Position numbers and translations under genes: made by a program. Below, piece after piece: positions 1 to 9,518 of a stretch of DNA of 64,000 bases. Numbering within the stretch: the first letter of the stretch is position 1; the number at the start of each line of letters is the position of its first letter. A model generated the notes under the pieces. That model was not told where the DNA came from. It did not search any database and was given only the letters and a program-made list of their open reading frames with translations. This DNA is from Staphylococcus chromogenes (lineage in GTDB: Bacteria > Bacillota > Bacilli > Staphylococcales > Staphylococcaceae), in assembly GCF_029024625.1 (NCBI RefSeq), contig NZ_CP118953.1, positions 2,170,001 to 2,234,000 on the forward strand, read 5' to 3'.

Positions 1-2283
1 GTTTTCGGCATCTATCGTTTCAATAGAAATTCCCGATAATTTTGAAGGTGTGCCTGGGAAATAAGATTGAATCACTTCATCTCCAAGACCGACCGCTTCA
101 AATATTTGCGCGCCATGATAGCTTTGCACCGTTGAAATTCCCATTTTAGCCATCACTTTAATGAGCCCTTCAGAAAAAATTGTATTAAGTTTTTCAACGT
201 TAGCCGTGACATCCCCTTGTAAGCGCCCAGCTGTCGTTAAATCAGCGATAGTTTTTTGTGCAAGATAAGGCACTGTTGCATTCGCCCCATAGCCAATGAG
301 ACAAGCCAAGTGATGGACTTCACGCATCTCTCCGGACATCGCCACAAGACTCGTTTGCATCCGTAATTGCTTACGAATCAACAATTGATGAATATGACTG
401 ACTGCAAGCAACATAGGCATCGCATATTGTGTTTCATCTCGCACGGATTGATCTTCTAAAACGATGACTTCTACCCCTTGTTGAACGGCTTCTGTGACCG
501 CTTCCCCTAATTTGTTTAGCGCCTCTTTTAAGTTATGGGTATAACCTGTTGAAAAATAAGCTGTTTTTAATGCATGTGTCGCAATATGTTCCAGTTGTTG
601 TGCCGTAAGTACTGGGTGCTTGAGTTGGATGCGTTGTAACGCGTCAGGACCCGGCTTCAGTAAATTACCTTCTCCGCCTAAATAAGTCATTTCACTGGTC
701 ACGATTTTTTCACGATACGCATCAATTGGCGGATTCGTCACTTGTGCGAATAATTGTTTGAAATAATTGAACAAAGACTCAGGTTGTTCATTTAAAACTG
801 CAAGTGGCGCATCATACCCCATCGCACCAATCGGGTCTTTACCCCCTGTCATCAGCTCCGTTAAATATTTATCGATTTCTTCTTTCGTATAACCGAACCG
901 TTGTTGTTGGCGGAATACCTCATCTTTAGACATCTCTAAGTCTGTGTATTGAACCGATGCTAAGTCTAATGAAGGGCGTTGTTCTGTCAACCACGCTTGA
1001 TAAGGATGCTGACACGCGATTTGTTGCTTTAAGGCTTCATTGCCAATGACTTTATTTTGATTGAAATCGACAAGCAATAATTTTCCTGGATTAAGTTGCC
1101 CCTTATAAACCACATCAGTTTCATCGACGTCTACCACACCTACTTCAGATGAGAAGATAATTTCATTGTTTGTCGTAATCGTGTAGCGCCCTGGACGTAA
1201 ACCGTTCCGATCTGTTAATGCCCCTAATTTATCACCATCACAGAATGAAATCATCGTCGGGCCATCCCAAGGTTCCATTAAATAACTATAAAACTCATAA
1301 AAGGCACGGACATTGGGGTCATTGCTTTCGTTATATAGCCATGGCTCAGGAATCAATAACATCGCCGCTTGTTCAGGCGGCATCGCTAAGCTTAAAAATT
1401 CCAGGGCATTGTCTACAATTGCCGAATCACTTCCCGTTTCATCGAGAATATGTTGCACTTTACGAGCTTCGTCCCCAAATACCGTTTTAATCAAGCGTTG
1501 TTGACGTGCGCGCATCCAATTCACATTCCCTTGAATCGTATTAATTTCCCCATTATGCATTAATAAACGATTCGGGTGCGCCCGTTTCCAACTTGGAAAG
1601 GTATTCGTACTAAAACGAGAGTGTACAGAGCCAAATTTAGAAACATAATCTTCATGTTGTAAGTCTTGGTACAATTTTTTGATTTGGTCTGAACGTAACC
1701 ACCCTTTATAGACGATTGTTCGTCTTGATAAGCTCGTGAAATAAAGATCCCATCCTTCTTTAGCACTTAGCTGTTCAATTTGTTTTCGCGCGAGATACAA
1801 TGCACGATCAAAATTGTTCGCACTCACGTTTCCCACAAACATTTGTTGGATGATAGGCATCGTCTGTGCCACGTGTTCAGCTAAACAAGACGTATCGACC
1901 GGCACTTGACGAAAACCAAGCAATTGTAATCCTTCCGACTTGAAAATGTCTGCCACTTGTTGACTGAGAGTTGCATCAGAAAGGTCTTGATTCACAAAGT
2001 ACATGCCTACCGCATAGTCCCCTTCTTGCGGTAATTCAAATGCGACTTGTGCGTCAAAATAAGCGTACGGAATTTCTGTCATAATACCGGCGCCATCTCC
2101 AGTGATTCCATCTGCACCAATACCTCCACGATGATCAAGACGACGCAGCATCTCTAACGATTTTTCAACAATATGGTGAGACCGTTTGTTATCCATATTG
2201 GCATAAAAGCCTATACCACACGCGTCATGCTCTTCACGCGCATCATAGAGTCCATTTTGAGCATACGTTAAATTGTTAGACAT
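1..2283 (-). CDS. gltB: Glutamate synthase large subunit, 5' part (runs off window)
   Basis: The 761 codons present are the N-terminal half of the large GOGAT subunit, which forms glutamate from glutamine and 2-oxoglutarate using NADPH. The class II glutamine amidotransferase domain is visible: HDACGIGF places the nucleophilic Cys at residue 22, after a 21-residue propeptide that is normally removed, followed by RRLDHRGG and FPSWKRAHPNRLLMHNGEIN. The reading frame is open to the window edge, so the FMN-binding and glucan-synthase-like C-terminal domains lie outside. The ATG at 2283 has an AGAGGTG-type ribosome site. It is transcribed away from gltC, its usual LysR activator. The family assignment is certain; only completeness is unknown. 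Confidence 0.96.
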   Translation of the reverse strand, partial: MSNNLTYAQNGLYDAREEHDACGIGFYANMDNKRSHHIVEKSLEMLRRLDHRGGIGADGITGDGAGIMTEIPYAYFDAQVAFELPQEGDYAVGMYFVNQDLSDATLSQQVADIFKSEGLQLLGFRQVPVDTSCLAEHVAQTMPIIQQMFVGNVSANNFDRALYLARKQIEQLSAKEGWDLYFTSLSRRTIVYKGWLRSDQIKKLYQDLQHEDYVSKFGSVHSRFSTNTFPSWKRAHPNRLLMHNGEINTIQGNVNWMRARQQRLIKTVFGDEARKVQHILDETGSDSAIVDNALEFLSLAMPPEQAAMLLIPEPWLYNESNDPNVRAFYEFYSYLMEPWDGPTMISFCDGDKLGALTDRNGLRPGRYTITTNNEIIFSSEVGVVDVDETDVVYKGQLNPGKLLLVDFNQNKVIGNEALKQQIACQHPYQAWLTEQRPSLDLASVQYTDLEMSKDEVFRQQQRFGYTKEEIDKYLTELMTGGKDPIGAMGYDAPLAVLNEQPESLFNYFKQLFAQVTNPPIDAYREKIVTSEMTYLGGEGNLLKPGPDALQRIQLKHPVLTAQQLEHIATHALKTAYFSTGYTHNLKEALNKLGEAVTEAVQQGVEVIVLEDQSVRDETQYAMPMLLAVSHIHQLLIRKQLRMQTSLVAMSGEMREVHHLACLIGYGANATVPYLAQKTIADLTTAGRLQGDVTANVEKLNTIFSEGLIKVMAKMGISTVQSYHGAQIFEAVGLGDEVIQSYFPGTPSKLSGISIETIDAEN

Positions 2284-2349
2284 TTCTGACACCTCTCTTC
2301 AGTAATACAATCTACTATATAGAAGTACATTCATCACATCAATATATAA

Positions 2350-2378
2350 TTGAGATGAAATCAATCTCAAATTGAGAT
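2350..2378. promoter_or_regulatory. Probable GltC operator (three TTGAGAT/ATCTCAA half-sites)
   Basis: The gltB-gltC intergenic region holds TTGAGAT (2350-2356), ATCTCAA (2364-2370) and TTGAGAT (2372-2378). The last two form a perfect dyad around one base, and the first two form a second dyad with a 7-base spacer. Overlapping dyads between a LysR gene and its divergent target are typical of this family. That GltC binds here is inference. Confidence 0.65.
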
Positions 2379-2406
2379 AATATAAAGAGGAATGGGGGGA
2401 CTGAAT

Positions 2407-3282
2407 TTGGAACTGAAACAATTAAAATACTTTGTAGAAGTGGCAAAACGTGAACATATATCAGAAGCAGCACTCGAACTTGATGTGGCACAGTCGGCGG
2501 TGAGTCGTCATATTCGTAATTTAGAAGACGAATTGGGCACCGCTCTTTTTCATAGAAAAGGACGTAATGTTGTTTTAACGACTGAGGGGAAACATTTACT
2601 ACAAACGGCTTTGCCTATTTTAGAGCAAGTCGATCAAACGGTAGCTTTTTTTCAAATGCATCAAGAAGCACGCGCAAGTATGATGATGATTGGATATGTG
2701 GATGGAGCCGTGGGGCAAATTTTGCCTCAAGTGTTAGAGAAAATCGAATCCGAACTGGACATCGCAGTGGTGCCTCTTCTTCTGGATACTGATACTTTAA
2801 ATTCATCACTGATCAACAATGATATTGATATCGCGATTACTAATGAACCCATTGAAGACCTTCATTATGTCACGCAACCCTTATTTGAAGAAATCTATAT
2901 GCTCTATGGGCCACCGCACCACCCTTTAATGACTGTACCTAACCCACCTTTGTCACATATTTTAGAGCACCAACTTTATATTCATGAACCGGTGGCACCT
3001 GACTTTGCTGCCTACATCGAAACACATGCCAATCGCCCTGTTTATCGGTGTAATCAAACACCTTTAGCACGATTTATATTAAAACGCGAAAAAGGCTTTG
3101 TCGTTGCACCGTCTTATATAAATCTATATAGTCATACACAACAATGGTCTAAAATTTCGCTTTCTCATATTGATTTTAAAAAGACGATTTCACTCGCCTA
3201 TCCTAGAGAAAGTGATCATTCTGTCCAACAAGTTGTTGCCGTGTTACAGGCGCACTTACAACAACATACAACTTATCATTAA
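2407..3282 (+). CDS. gltC: LysR-type transcriptional regulator of glutamate synthase
   Basis: A LysR-family activator, expected to switch on the divergent gltB according to 2-oxoglutarate/glutamate status. Residues 1-60 form the winged helix-turn-helix (ELKQLKYFVEVAKREH, with the recognition helix around DVAQSAVSRHIRNLE); the rest is the two-lobed effector domain. I prefer the TTG at 2407, giving an N-terminus ELKQLKYFVEVA as in staphylococcal GltC, because GGGGGGA at 2394-2400 is ideally spaced for it. The ATG at 2392 lies almost on top of its own purine stretch. The next gene begins 12 bases after the stop behind AAAAGGAGGG, so gltC probably heads an operon with the yibE/yibF-like genes. 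Confidence 0.9.
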   Translation: MELKQLKYFVEVAKREHISEAALELDVAQSAVSRHIRNLEDELGTALFHRKGRNVVLTTEGKHLLQTALPILEQVDQTVAFFQMHQEARASMMMIGYVDGAVGQILPQVLEKIESELDIAVVPLLLDTDTLNSSLINNDIDIAITNEPIEDLHYVTQPLFEEIYMLYGPPHHPLMTVPNPPLSHILEHQLYIHEPVAPDFAAYIETHANRPVYRCNQTPLARFILKREKGFVVAPSYINLYSHTQQWSKISLSHIDFKKTISLAYPRESDHSVQQVVAVLQAHLQQHTTYH

Positions 3283-3294
3283 AAGGAGGGCTTT

Positions 3295-4407
3295 ATGAGT
3301 CGTTTTAACATGAGCCGTTCATTTTTGGTGACACTACTCGTGGCGATTTTCATCGCCATTGCCGGCATTACTTTCACTTTTTTTAATGCGCGCTTTTATG
3401 CGTCTCCTATTGGAAAAGTGACTGAAATTACGAAGCATCATGTAGAATCATCCATCGATGAACATCATAATAAAGATAAAAAATATAACGATACATTAAA
3501 AGTTCAATTACTCAACACGAAAGATGCCGGTCGAACGATAACGGTGCACCATTCCTATAATCAATCGAAATCTGAAGAGCAAGCGTATCATCCCGGCGAC
3601 CAAGTATTATTACATATCGGAAAAAGTACCAATGACCATTTTATCCAAGAAAAGAAACGTGATACATTGATTGCAACCATGCTCAGTTTGTTCTTTTTGT
3701 CACTTCTTATTATTGGTCATCGTGTCGGTATTCAATCTATCTTGTCTTTAATACTCAATACCGCAGCGATTTTAACCGCTATTGGCATCTACAATGCGCA
3801 TACACAGCTCAATTTATTTTTAGTGATGAGCCTTGCTGTGTGCCTCGCCACCACCATTACCCTATGGCTTGTGATTGGATGGACGAAGCGGACAGTGATT
3901 ACAATTTTGAGCACCCTTATCGGGACATGGCTTTGTGTAGGTATTTCTTGGGGCGTCATCATGTTGACCCACGCCCAAGGCATTAAATATGAAACGATGA
4001 GCTTTTTAACGTTACCTCCTCATACGGTATTTTTAGCGTCTGTGATGGTGGGAACACTTGGCGCAGTGATGGATGTGGCCATTACCATTTCTAGTGGTAT
4101 GCACGAAATCATCCAACGGTCGCCCCACATCACGCGTGCGCGTTGGATTAAAGCTGGACGTAATATCGGAAGTGACATTATGGGGACGATGACCAATATC
4201 TTGTTGTTTTCGTATTTAGCAGGCGGTCTTCCGATGCTACTCCTGTATTTGAAAAATGCAAATACGCTCACTTATAGTATTTCTATGAATTGGTCATTAG
4301 AAATTGCGCGTGCCATCACTGGCGGCATAGGCATCGTACTTACTATCCCGATCACCATTGCATTGATGCAACTTTGGTATCAATGGGAAGGAGGACGTCA
4401 ACAATGA
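3295..4407 (+). CDS. YibE/F-like multipass membrane protein (first of pair)
   Basis: A 370-residue integral membrane protein of the YibE/F family, whose biochemical function is not established. It has one N-terminal membrane segment (about residues 10-30), a charged extracytoplasmic part rich in His and Lys (about 43-120), then seven or so hydrophobic segments. The conserved stretch GAVMDVAITISSGMHEI near residue 255 recurs in the next gene as AAVIDLAITISSPMYEL, showing the two are paralogous partners. The ATG is preceded by AAAAGGAGGG. It overlaps the next gene by four bases (ATGA). Linkage to gltC and to a UvrA paralogue suggests one transcript. A transporter role is only a guess. Confidence 0.85.
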   Translation: MSRFNMSRSFLVTLLVAIFIAIAGITFTFFNARFYASPIGKVTEITKHHVESSIDEHHNKDKKYNDTLKVQLLNTKDAGRTITVHHSYNQSKSEEQAYHPGDQVLLHIGKSTNDHFIQEKKRDTLIATMLSLFFLSLLIIGHRVGIQSILSLILNTAAILTAIGIYNAHTQLNLFLVMSLAVCLATTITLWLVIGWTKRTVITILSTLIGTWLCVGISWGVIMLTHAQGIKYETMSFLTLPPHTVFLASVMVGTLGAVMDVAITISSGMHEIIQRSPHITRARWIKAGRNIGSDIMGTMTNILLFSYLAGGLPMLLLYLKNANTLTYSISMNWSLEIARAITGGIGIVLTIPITIALMQLWYQWEGGRQQ

Positions 4408-5234
4408 ACGCTGTAGTCCTTCTCGGCTTAATTTTATTTTTACTTATGCTAATCTTCGGTGGTAAATCTGGCGCAATTGCATTTGGGACATTATTTCTCA
4501 ATTTTATTTTTCTCGTCATCGCCATCATTATGATGATATTCGGGATTCCTATTTATATTGTCACTTTACTGTTCTGTATTGTCGTAGCAGCCATCAATTT
4601 ATTTGCGTTAAACAGTTTTAACATTAAAACCTTTGCCGCTTTTATTTCAAGTATCGTCACAACAGTCATTATGCTTGTCGCGATTTATTTATCTGTACAT
4701 CTCGGTCACTTACAAGGGTTCACCCAAGAAGAACAAGATGAAACATACATTTTTTCAATGAATATTGGCATGGATATGGAACAATTTATGATTTTTGTGG
4801 TCATTCTCGCTGTGATTGCTGCGGTCATAGATTTAGCGATTACGATCAGCTCACCTATGTATGAGTTATATGCGACTAATCCGAAACTGTCTGCGCGTAC
4901 ACTTTTCAATTCAGGGATACGTGTCGGCCGTGAAATTTTAGCAACTTCAGCGAATACTATTTATCTCGCGTTTCTCGGAGGCTCGATGACACTCGTCTTT
5001 TGGTTTTTCAACTTGCACTATCGTTTTGGTCATTTAATCAATGCCAAACTGTTCGTTCAAGAGATGATTACAATCATCTTAGGCGGTATTGCCATCGCGA
5101 TATGTATTCCGATTACCGCCGCACTCACTACTTGGCTTATTCAACATCATCATCGTTTACCTTTCGACTTAAAAGTCCATACATTAGATGACGACTTTAG
5201 GGTAAAGGAACAACGAGGTGAACGTCATGACTAA
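4404..5234 (+). CDS. YibE/F-like multipass membrane protein (second of pair)
   Basis: A 276-residue partner of the preceding YibE/F protein, lacking its N-terminal extracytoplasmic region. Hydrophobic segments run through most of the chain, with the family signature AAVIDLAITISSPMYEL in the middle and a short charged cytoplasmic tail. The ATG at 4404 overlaps the upstream stop (ATGA) and follows GGAAGGAGGACG, so translation is probably coupled. A longer in-frame extension upstream begins at a TTG inside the previous gene and is not favoured. Its own end overlaps the start of the UvrA-like gene by eight bases. Function is unknown; the tandem arrangement suggests a hetero-oligomeric membrane complex. 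Confidence 0.84.
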   Translation: MNAVVLLGLILFLLMLIFGGKSGAIAFGTLFLNFIFLVIAIIMMIFGIPIYIVTLLFCIVVAAINLFALNSFNIKTFAAFISSIVTTVIMLVAIYLSVHLGHLQGFTQEEQDETYIFSMNIGMDMEQFMIFVVILAVIAAVIDLAITISSPMYELYATNPKLSARTLFNSGIRVGREILATSANTIYLAFLGGSMTLVFWFFNLHYRFGHLINAKLFVQEMITIILGGIAIAICIPITAALTTWLIQHHHRLPFDLKVHTLDDDFRVKEQRGERHD

Positions 5235-7488
5235 TATACGTATACGCGGCGCGCGTCAAAACAATTTAAAAAATATTAATATCGATATACCGAAACATCA
5301 ACTCACAGTAGTGACAGGACGCTCAGGTTCAGGTAAATCTTCCCTCATCTTTAACACAGTAGCGGCTGAATCTGAACGTTTACTGAATGAAACTTATTCT
5401 AGTTATATTCAGCATCAACTTACACAATATGATAAGCCTGATGTCGATGCCATTGAAAATTTGCCTGTGGCCATGATTATTAATCAAAAACGTCTCGGCG
5501 GTAATTCACGTTCCACTGTCGGTACCATCTCAGATATTTACGCTTCTGTCAGACTTTTATGGTCTCGTATCGGGGCCCCCTTTGTGGGATATTCAGATGT
5601 TTTTTCATTTAATAATCCGAATGGTATGTGCGAAACGTGTCAAGGTCTCGGCTACGTTGAAGATATAGATTTAAACGAACTATTAAATTATGATAAGTCA
5701 CTCAACGAGGGGGCCATCAATTTCCCTTCCTTTAAACCCGACAGTTGGCGTGGAAAACGGTACCGTTATTCTGGATTATTTGATAACGATAAAAAATTGA
5801 AAGATTATACTGAAGAAGAAATGAACATCTTTTTATATACAGAGCCGAAAACACTTAAAAATCCTCCTTCAAACTGGCCAAGAACAGCCAAATTTGAAGG
5901 TTTGATTCATCGGTTCAGACGCTCATTTCTCATTAACGATAATTTTGAGAAGAAACGCTTTTTAAAAGATGTGAAACGTGTTGTGACGACGCATCAATGT
6001 CCGACATGTCACGGCCAACGCCTGAATCAAAAAGTACTCAGTTGTAAAATTAACGGACTCAATATTTCAGATTTTACATCACTGACTATTGAAGAAGCGA
6101 TTCCATTTTTAAAGCACATTGATAGCGCGAAAGCGAACTATATCATTGAGCCTCTATTACAACAATTAGAAGCATTGAATGATATCGGTTTAAATTATTT
6201 AACACTCGGACGTGAAACGACCACGCTTTCAGGCGGAGAATCACAACGGATCAAACTTATTCGCCATTTAAACAGTCCTTTAACGGATTTAGTTTATATA
6301 ATCGATGAACCTAGTGTTGGATTACATCCTGAAGATATTGAAAAAATCAATCAAATTATGTTAAATATTCGAGATAAAGGCAACAGTGTGATTATTGTGG
6401 AGCACGACCCAGATGTCATTAAAATTGCAGATCATGTCATCGATATCGGACCTGGTGCAGGTAAAAACGGTGGAAATATCGCTTTTGAAGGCACGTATGA
6501 AGCATTATTGTCTTCATCAACGGATACAGGAAAAGCCTTAACGCGACATCACCAACTTAAACAACACGTGCCCAAGCATTATGACGACATGTTCACTCTT
6601 TCGAATATTTCTCGTAACAATTTACAAGATGTGACGGTACAATTACCACAGCACGCCTTAACTGTACTGACAGGCGTCGCGGGTTCGGGTAAAAGTTCCT
6701 TAATCAAAGCCGGATTCGAAACCCATGAAGATGCGATTTTTATTGATCAGAAACCGGTGCATGCTTCTCACCGTTCAAACTTGTTAACTTATATGGATGT
6801 GTTTGATAACGTACGGTCATTTTTTAGTAAAGCGACAGGCCTTAAAAAAAGCATGTTTAGCTATAACTCAGAAGGTGCCTGCCCAAACTGTCACGGCAAA
6901 GGGGTGTTAAAAACCGAACTTGCTTTTATGCCTGATTTTTCACAAGTCTGTGAAGTTTGTGGGGGCACACGTTATAAAAAAGAAGTGCTAGAAGCAAAAG
7001 TCGACGGCCAATCAATCGCAGATGTTTTAGCGCTAACCGTCGAAGAAGCCATCGCTTTATTTAAACATGAACCAACGATTGTATCACGGCTAGAGGCATT
7101 AAAATCAACAGGTCTTGATTATATGACGCTCGGTCAATCCCTTGATACCCTGTCTGGGGGAGAGATTCAACGAGTCAAGCTGAGCCGTTACCTCACAGAC
7201 ACAGTCACAAATAAAATTTTCATTTTTGATGAGCCGACAACAGGATTACACGAAGACGATATCCCAATTTTACAATCACGCTTTGAACAGCTCATTCAAG
7301 ATGGAAATACTGTGATTCTTATCGAACATAACTTAACCATGATGACACAAGCGGATTGGATCATTGATGTCGGTCCTGGCGCAGGCACACAAGGCGGTCG
7401 TATTTTATATAGCGGGCCTCCCAAAGACTTGCTTAAAGTCACTTCGTCCATTACCGCTAAGCATCTTGCGCGCTATACGACCCCTTAA
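5227..7488 (+). CDS. Class II (short) UvrA-like ABC ATPase
   Basis: A 753-residue UvrA paralogue, clearly shorter than housekeeping UvrA (about 940), as in the class II/drug-resistance UvrA group. It has two ABC ATPase modules: Walker A GRSGSGKSS near residue 33 with signature LSGGESQRIKL, and Walker A GVAGSGKSS in the second half with LSGGEIQRVKL; Walker B regions read IIDEPSVGLH and IFDEPTTGLH. CxxC zinc-site pairs are visible (CETC, CPTC, CPNC, CEVC). Class II UvrAs generally lack the UvrB-binding insertion, so a role in canonical excision repair is doubtful. I chose the ATG at 5227 (AGGTG upstream) over a GTG nine bases earlier. It ends the gltC-yibEF-like operon. Confidence 0.9.
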   Translation: MTNIRIRGARQNNLKNINIDIPKHQLTVVTGRSGSGKSSLIFNTVAAESERLLNETYSSYIQHQLTQYDKPDVDAIENLPVAMIINQKRLGGNSRSTVGTISDIYASVRLLWSRIGAPFVGYSDVFSFNNPNGMCETCQGLGYVEDIDLNELLNYDKSLNEGAINFPSFKPDSWRGKRYRYSGLFDNDKKLKDYTEEEMNIFLYTEPKTLKNPPSNWPRTAKFEGLIHRFRRSFLINDNFEKKRFLKDVKRVVTTHQCPTCHGQRLNQKVLSCKINGLNISDFTSLTIEEAIPFLKHIDSAKANYIIEPLLQQLEALNDIGLNYLTLGRETTTLSGGESQRIKLIRHLNSPLTDLVYIIDEPSVGLHPEDIEKINQIMLNIRDKGNSVIIVEHDPDVIKIADHVIDIGPGAGKNGGNIAFEGTYEALLSSSTDTGKALTRHHQLKQHVPKHYDDMFTLSNISRNNLQDVTVQLPQHALTVLTGVAGSGKSSLIKAGFETHEDAIFIDQKPVHASHRSNLLTYMDVFDNVRSFFSKATGLKKSMFSYNSEGACPNCHGKGVLKTELAFMPDFSQVCEVCGGTRYKKEVLEAKVDGQSIADVLALTVEEAIALFKHEPTIVSRLEALKSTGLDYMTLGQSLDTLSGGEIQRVKLSRYLTDTVTNKIFIFDEPTTGLHEDDIPILQSRFEQLIQDGNTVILIEHNLTMMTQADWIIDVGPGAGTQGGRILYSGPPKDLLKVTSSITAKHLARYTTP

Positions 7489-7496
7489 CTTAACAC

Positions 7497-7547
7497 AAAA
7501 AGCCGTACACGCAACTCTTTAAGATTGCATGTACGGCTTTTCTTTTT
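7497..7547. terminator. Bidirectional intrinsic terminator
   Basis: AAAAGCCGTACA and TGTACGGCTTTTC form a stem of about 12 bp with A and T runs on both sides. It lies between the convergent uvrA-like and isaB-like genes and can serve both. Confidence 0.85.
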
Positions 7548-7552
7548 TATCT

Positions 7553-8068
7553 TTATTTTGCTTTTATGACGATGGAGTTTCCTGGATAGAAGGCTACTTG
7601 TGTTGTTTTCGCATTATAAATTTCGCCTTTTTTCACGTGTTTTTCAATAGATTTATCACTATTTTTAATATGATTAATACGTAATGTTAAATTTACAAGT
7701 TTATCGTTATGGTCAAAACCGACAATCACGCCATTTTTTTCGTAAAACGTTAATTCTTTTTTACCATAATATTTTTTAAAGTCAGAACCTAGGGCTTTAA
7801 AAACATCCGCTTTCGTAGATTCTCCGACTTTTAAACCGTTAAATATAAATTGATCCGCTTTAAGTCCCGCATAAAAATTGTTGTCTTCTAAGGCATTGTT
7901 ATTAGGGATATTAAAAAGACCTTTGTACGTATAATAAGGTGTTTGTTGCTGAGCTGTCGCTGCATGGGCTTGATCAAATCCTTGACCAGTCACACTTGTT
8001 GCACCCACTAAGACACCTACAGATAATCCAGTCGCTAATAGTGTTTTTGAGATGTTTTTCATTTTCAA
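7553..8068 (-). CDS. IsaB-like secreted staphylococcal antigen
   Basis: A 171-residue secreted protein resembling immunodominant staphylococcal antigen B. The signal peptide is clear: basic MKMKNISK, a hydrophobic core to about residue 27, and likely cleavage after AHA near 36. The mature part opens TPYYTYKGLF and contains FIFNGLKVGESTKADVFKALG, both matching the IsaB pattern of a PYYTYNG start followed by a FNGIKL-type stretch. IsaB binds nucleic acid and is surface or extracellular in S. aureus; that role here is by homology. AAAGGAG lies nine bases before the first ATG. Two ATGs in tandem (8068 and 8062) are possible starts. Confidence 0.75.
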   Translation of the reverse strand: MKMKNISKTLLATGLSVGVLVGATSVTGQGFDQAHAATAQQQTPYYTYKGLFNIPNNNALEDNNFYAGLKADQFIFNGLKVGESTKADVFKALGSDFKKYYGKKELTFYEKNGVIVGFDHNDKLVNLTLRINHIKNSDKSIEKHVKKGEIYNAKTTQVAFYPGNSIVIKAK

Positions 8069-8287
8069 TTACTCCTTTTGTTTTTATAATTTTGTTTCGT
8101 TATAAAAACATTCCCTTATTATTATGTGTTTCATTCTAACAAAACGTTATGAAAATATCATCTATTTTCACATCATATTTTAGCTGTATGTGGGTATACT
8201 ACTAGAGACGGACTTCCGTTAAAGATGACATTTCCATATGAAATGTTATACTATTACAAAGACTACGTAAGTGTAAGGAGAGTATTT

Positions 8288-8560
8288 ATGGCTAAAAAAG
8301 ACAATTCAACATTAAGTGCAGTGTCATTCGTCCTATCAAGTGCAACAGTGGCGATTGACTCATATAACGAATCTCAGTTTAACAACAAAAACAAACAATT
8401 AAACTATTTATCATTAGGTATCGGTGTTAGCGATATGTTACTTGACTTCTATTTAACATTCGGCGCTAAAAGTGGCATTGCGAAAGCTTGGTCATTGCTT
8501 TCATTAGGACGCCAATTAAAAGCATCTTTAGAACGTTACAAAACCATTAAAGCTTCTTAA
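8288..8560 (+). CDS. Small conserved-looking protein of unknown function
   Basis: A 90-residue protein I do not recognise. The ATG at 8288 has a strong GTAAGGAGAG site eight bases upstream, so it is preferred over upstream in-frame codons. The sequence has a short lysine-rich start, a moderately hydrophobic Ser/Val stretch (residues 8-24), a polar Asn/Gln segment (28-40) and a second hydrophobic region (about 42-75) ending in a basic tail. No signal-peptide cleavage site is obvious; it may be membrane-associated. It stands alone between isaB-like and the tetR gene. Confidence 0.6.
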   Translation: MAKKDNSTLSAVSFVLSSATVAIDSYNESQFNNKNKQLNYLSLGIGVSDMLLDFYLTFGAKSGIAKAWSLLSLGRQLKASLERYKTIKAS

Positions 8561-8659
8561 TTCAAAGCGTAAACACCCATAAAACTCGGGTTGAGACCTC
8601 ATCAAGGTTGACACTTTCACACCCGAATGTTTGTCATTAATCTAAAATATGAATTATGA

Positions 8660-8719
8660 TCATCGCCATCAGAATTGACGTTAAAGTGAATTTGATGGCG
8701 ATTTTAATCTATCTTAAAC
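8660..8719. repeat. Intergenic hairpin repeat, copy 1
   Basis: An imperfect stem (CGCCATCA...TGATGGCG, with inner AATT pairs) is followed by ATTTTAATC and CTTAAAC. The second copy at 57116-57172 has the same stem core and a tail identical at 16 of 19 positions. Both lie in non-coding DNA and may act as terminators or be a dispersed repeat family. Confidence 0.6.
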
Positions 8720-8795
8720 GAAAGACCTCCCTCGTGGCCTTCCTGATTTCTATCTCTTTCTTTATTAAATTTCGGCGTGGGGACATCTACCTCAC

Positions 8796-9407
8796 TTATA
8801 TGTCGTGCTTCTGACTTTCTTCGATAATATTGCTCCATGGTCCTTGATACATCAATTGCGAGATGTATGCGGCTTGTTGCTCTATTGACGGTCGATGCTC
8901 ATCTAAAATCCACGTTTTAATAACTGAAAACATACTCCCTACAACAAAGGCATGAAAATAACGAAACGGCACTCCATTAATGACCTCTGCTCCTGGGAAC
9001 AAGCTTTTCAAATTACTGGAAATGGCCTCTCCTATTTTTCGTTCCATTTCTCCATTTCGTTGGACATTGAGTAAAATTTGGAACCGTTCCAAATCTTCTG
9101 AAATGATGTGAAGTACCCCTTCTGGAATCACGGATAACAACACTTTTCTTTCTTGTTCATCTGATTCTGATAAAACTTTTTGCGCATTTTGCTGAAAATT
9201 CCGCTGTATTTGAAATAGCACTTCATCTTCTATTTGATCTAATAAATCATATTTATCTAAATAATGTTGATAAAAGGTGGCTCTATTAATATCTGCTTCA
9301 TCTGCAATATGCTGAATGGTGATTTGTTCGAATGGATGTTGTTTTAATAATTGAATGAGTGCGCCTTTAATCGCTTTTTGCGTTTTTCTTACTCGACGGT
9401 CTGTCAT
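8796..9407 (-). CDS. TetR-family transcriptional regulator
   Basis: A 203-residue TetR-type repressor. The N-terminal helix-turn-helix is intact (RRVRKTQKAIKGAL, then ITIQHIADEADINRATFYQHY at about residues 31-51); the C-terminal helical ligand domain is divergent as usual. The ATG at 9407 starts MTDRRVRKTQ and is preferred over an upstream codon that would add 15 residues without family similarity. It is divergent from a YhgE/Pip-type membrane protein, the common pairing for this group, and probably represses both. A 15-base palindrome in the shared promoter region is the likely operator. The inducer is unknown. Confidence 0.86.
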   Translation of the reverse strand: MTDRRVRKTQKAIKGALIQLLKQHPFEQITIQHIADEADINRATFYQHYLDKYDLLDQIEDEVLFQIQRNFQQNAQKVLSESDEQERKVLLSVIPEGVLHIISEDLERFQILLNVQRNGEMERKIGEAISSNLKSLFPGAEVINGVPFRYFHAFVVGSMFSVIKTWILDEHRPSIEQQAAYISQLMYQGPWSNIIEESQKHDI

Positions 9408-9518
9408 GTTATCACTTTCCCAACAATTTATTTGATGATGTTGTTTATACAATAGATGTTAAAAATTTGCGTATTGTTTCTCTTTATGAACTCATTATAA
9501 TAACACTATGACAAATAA

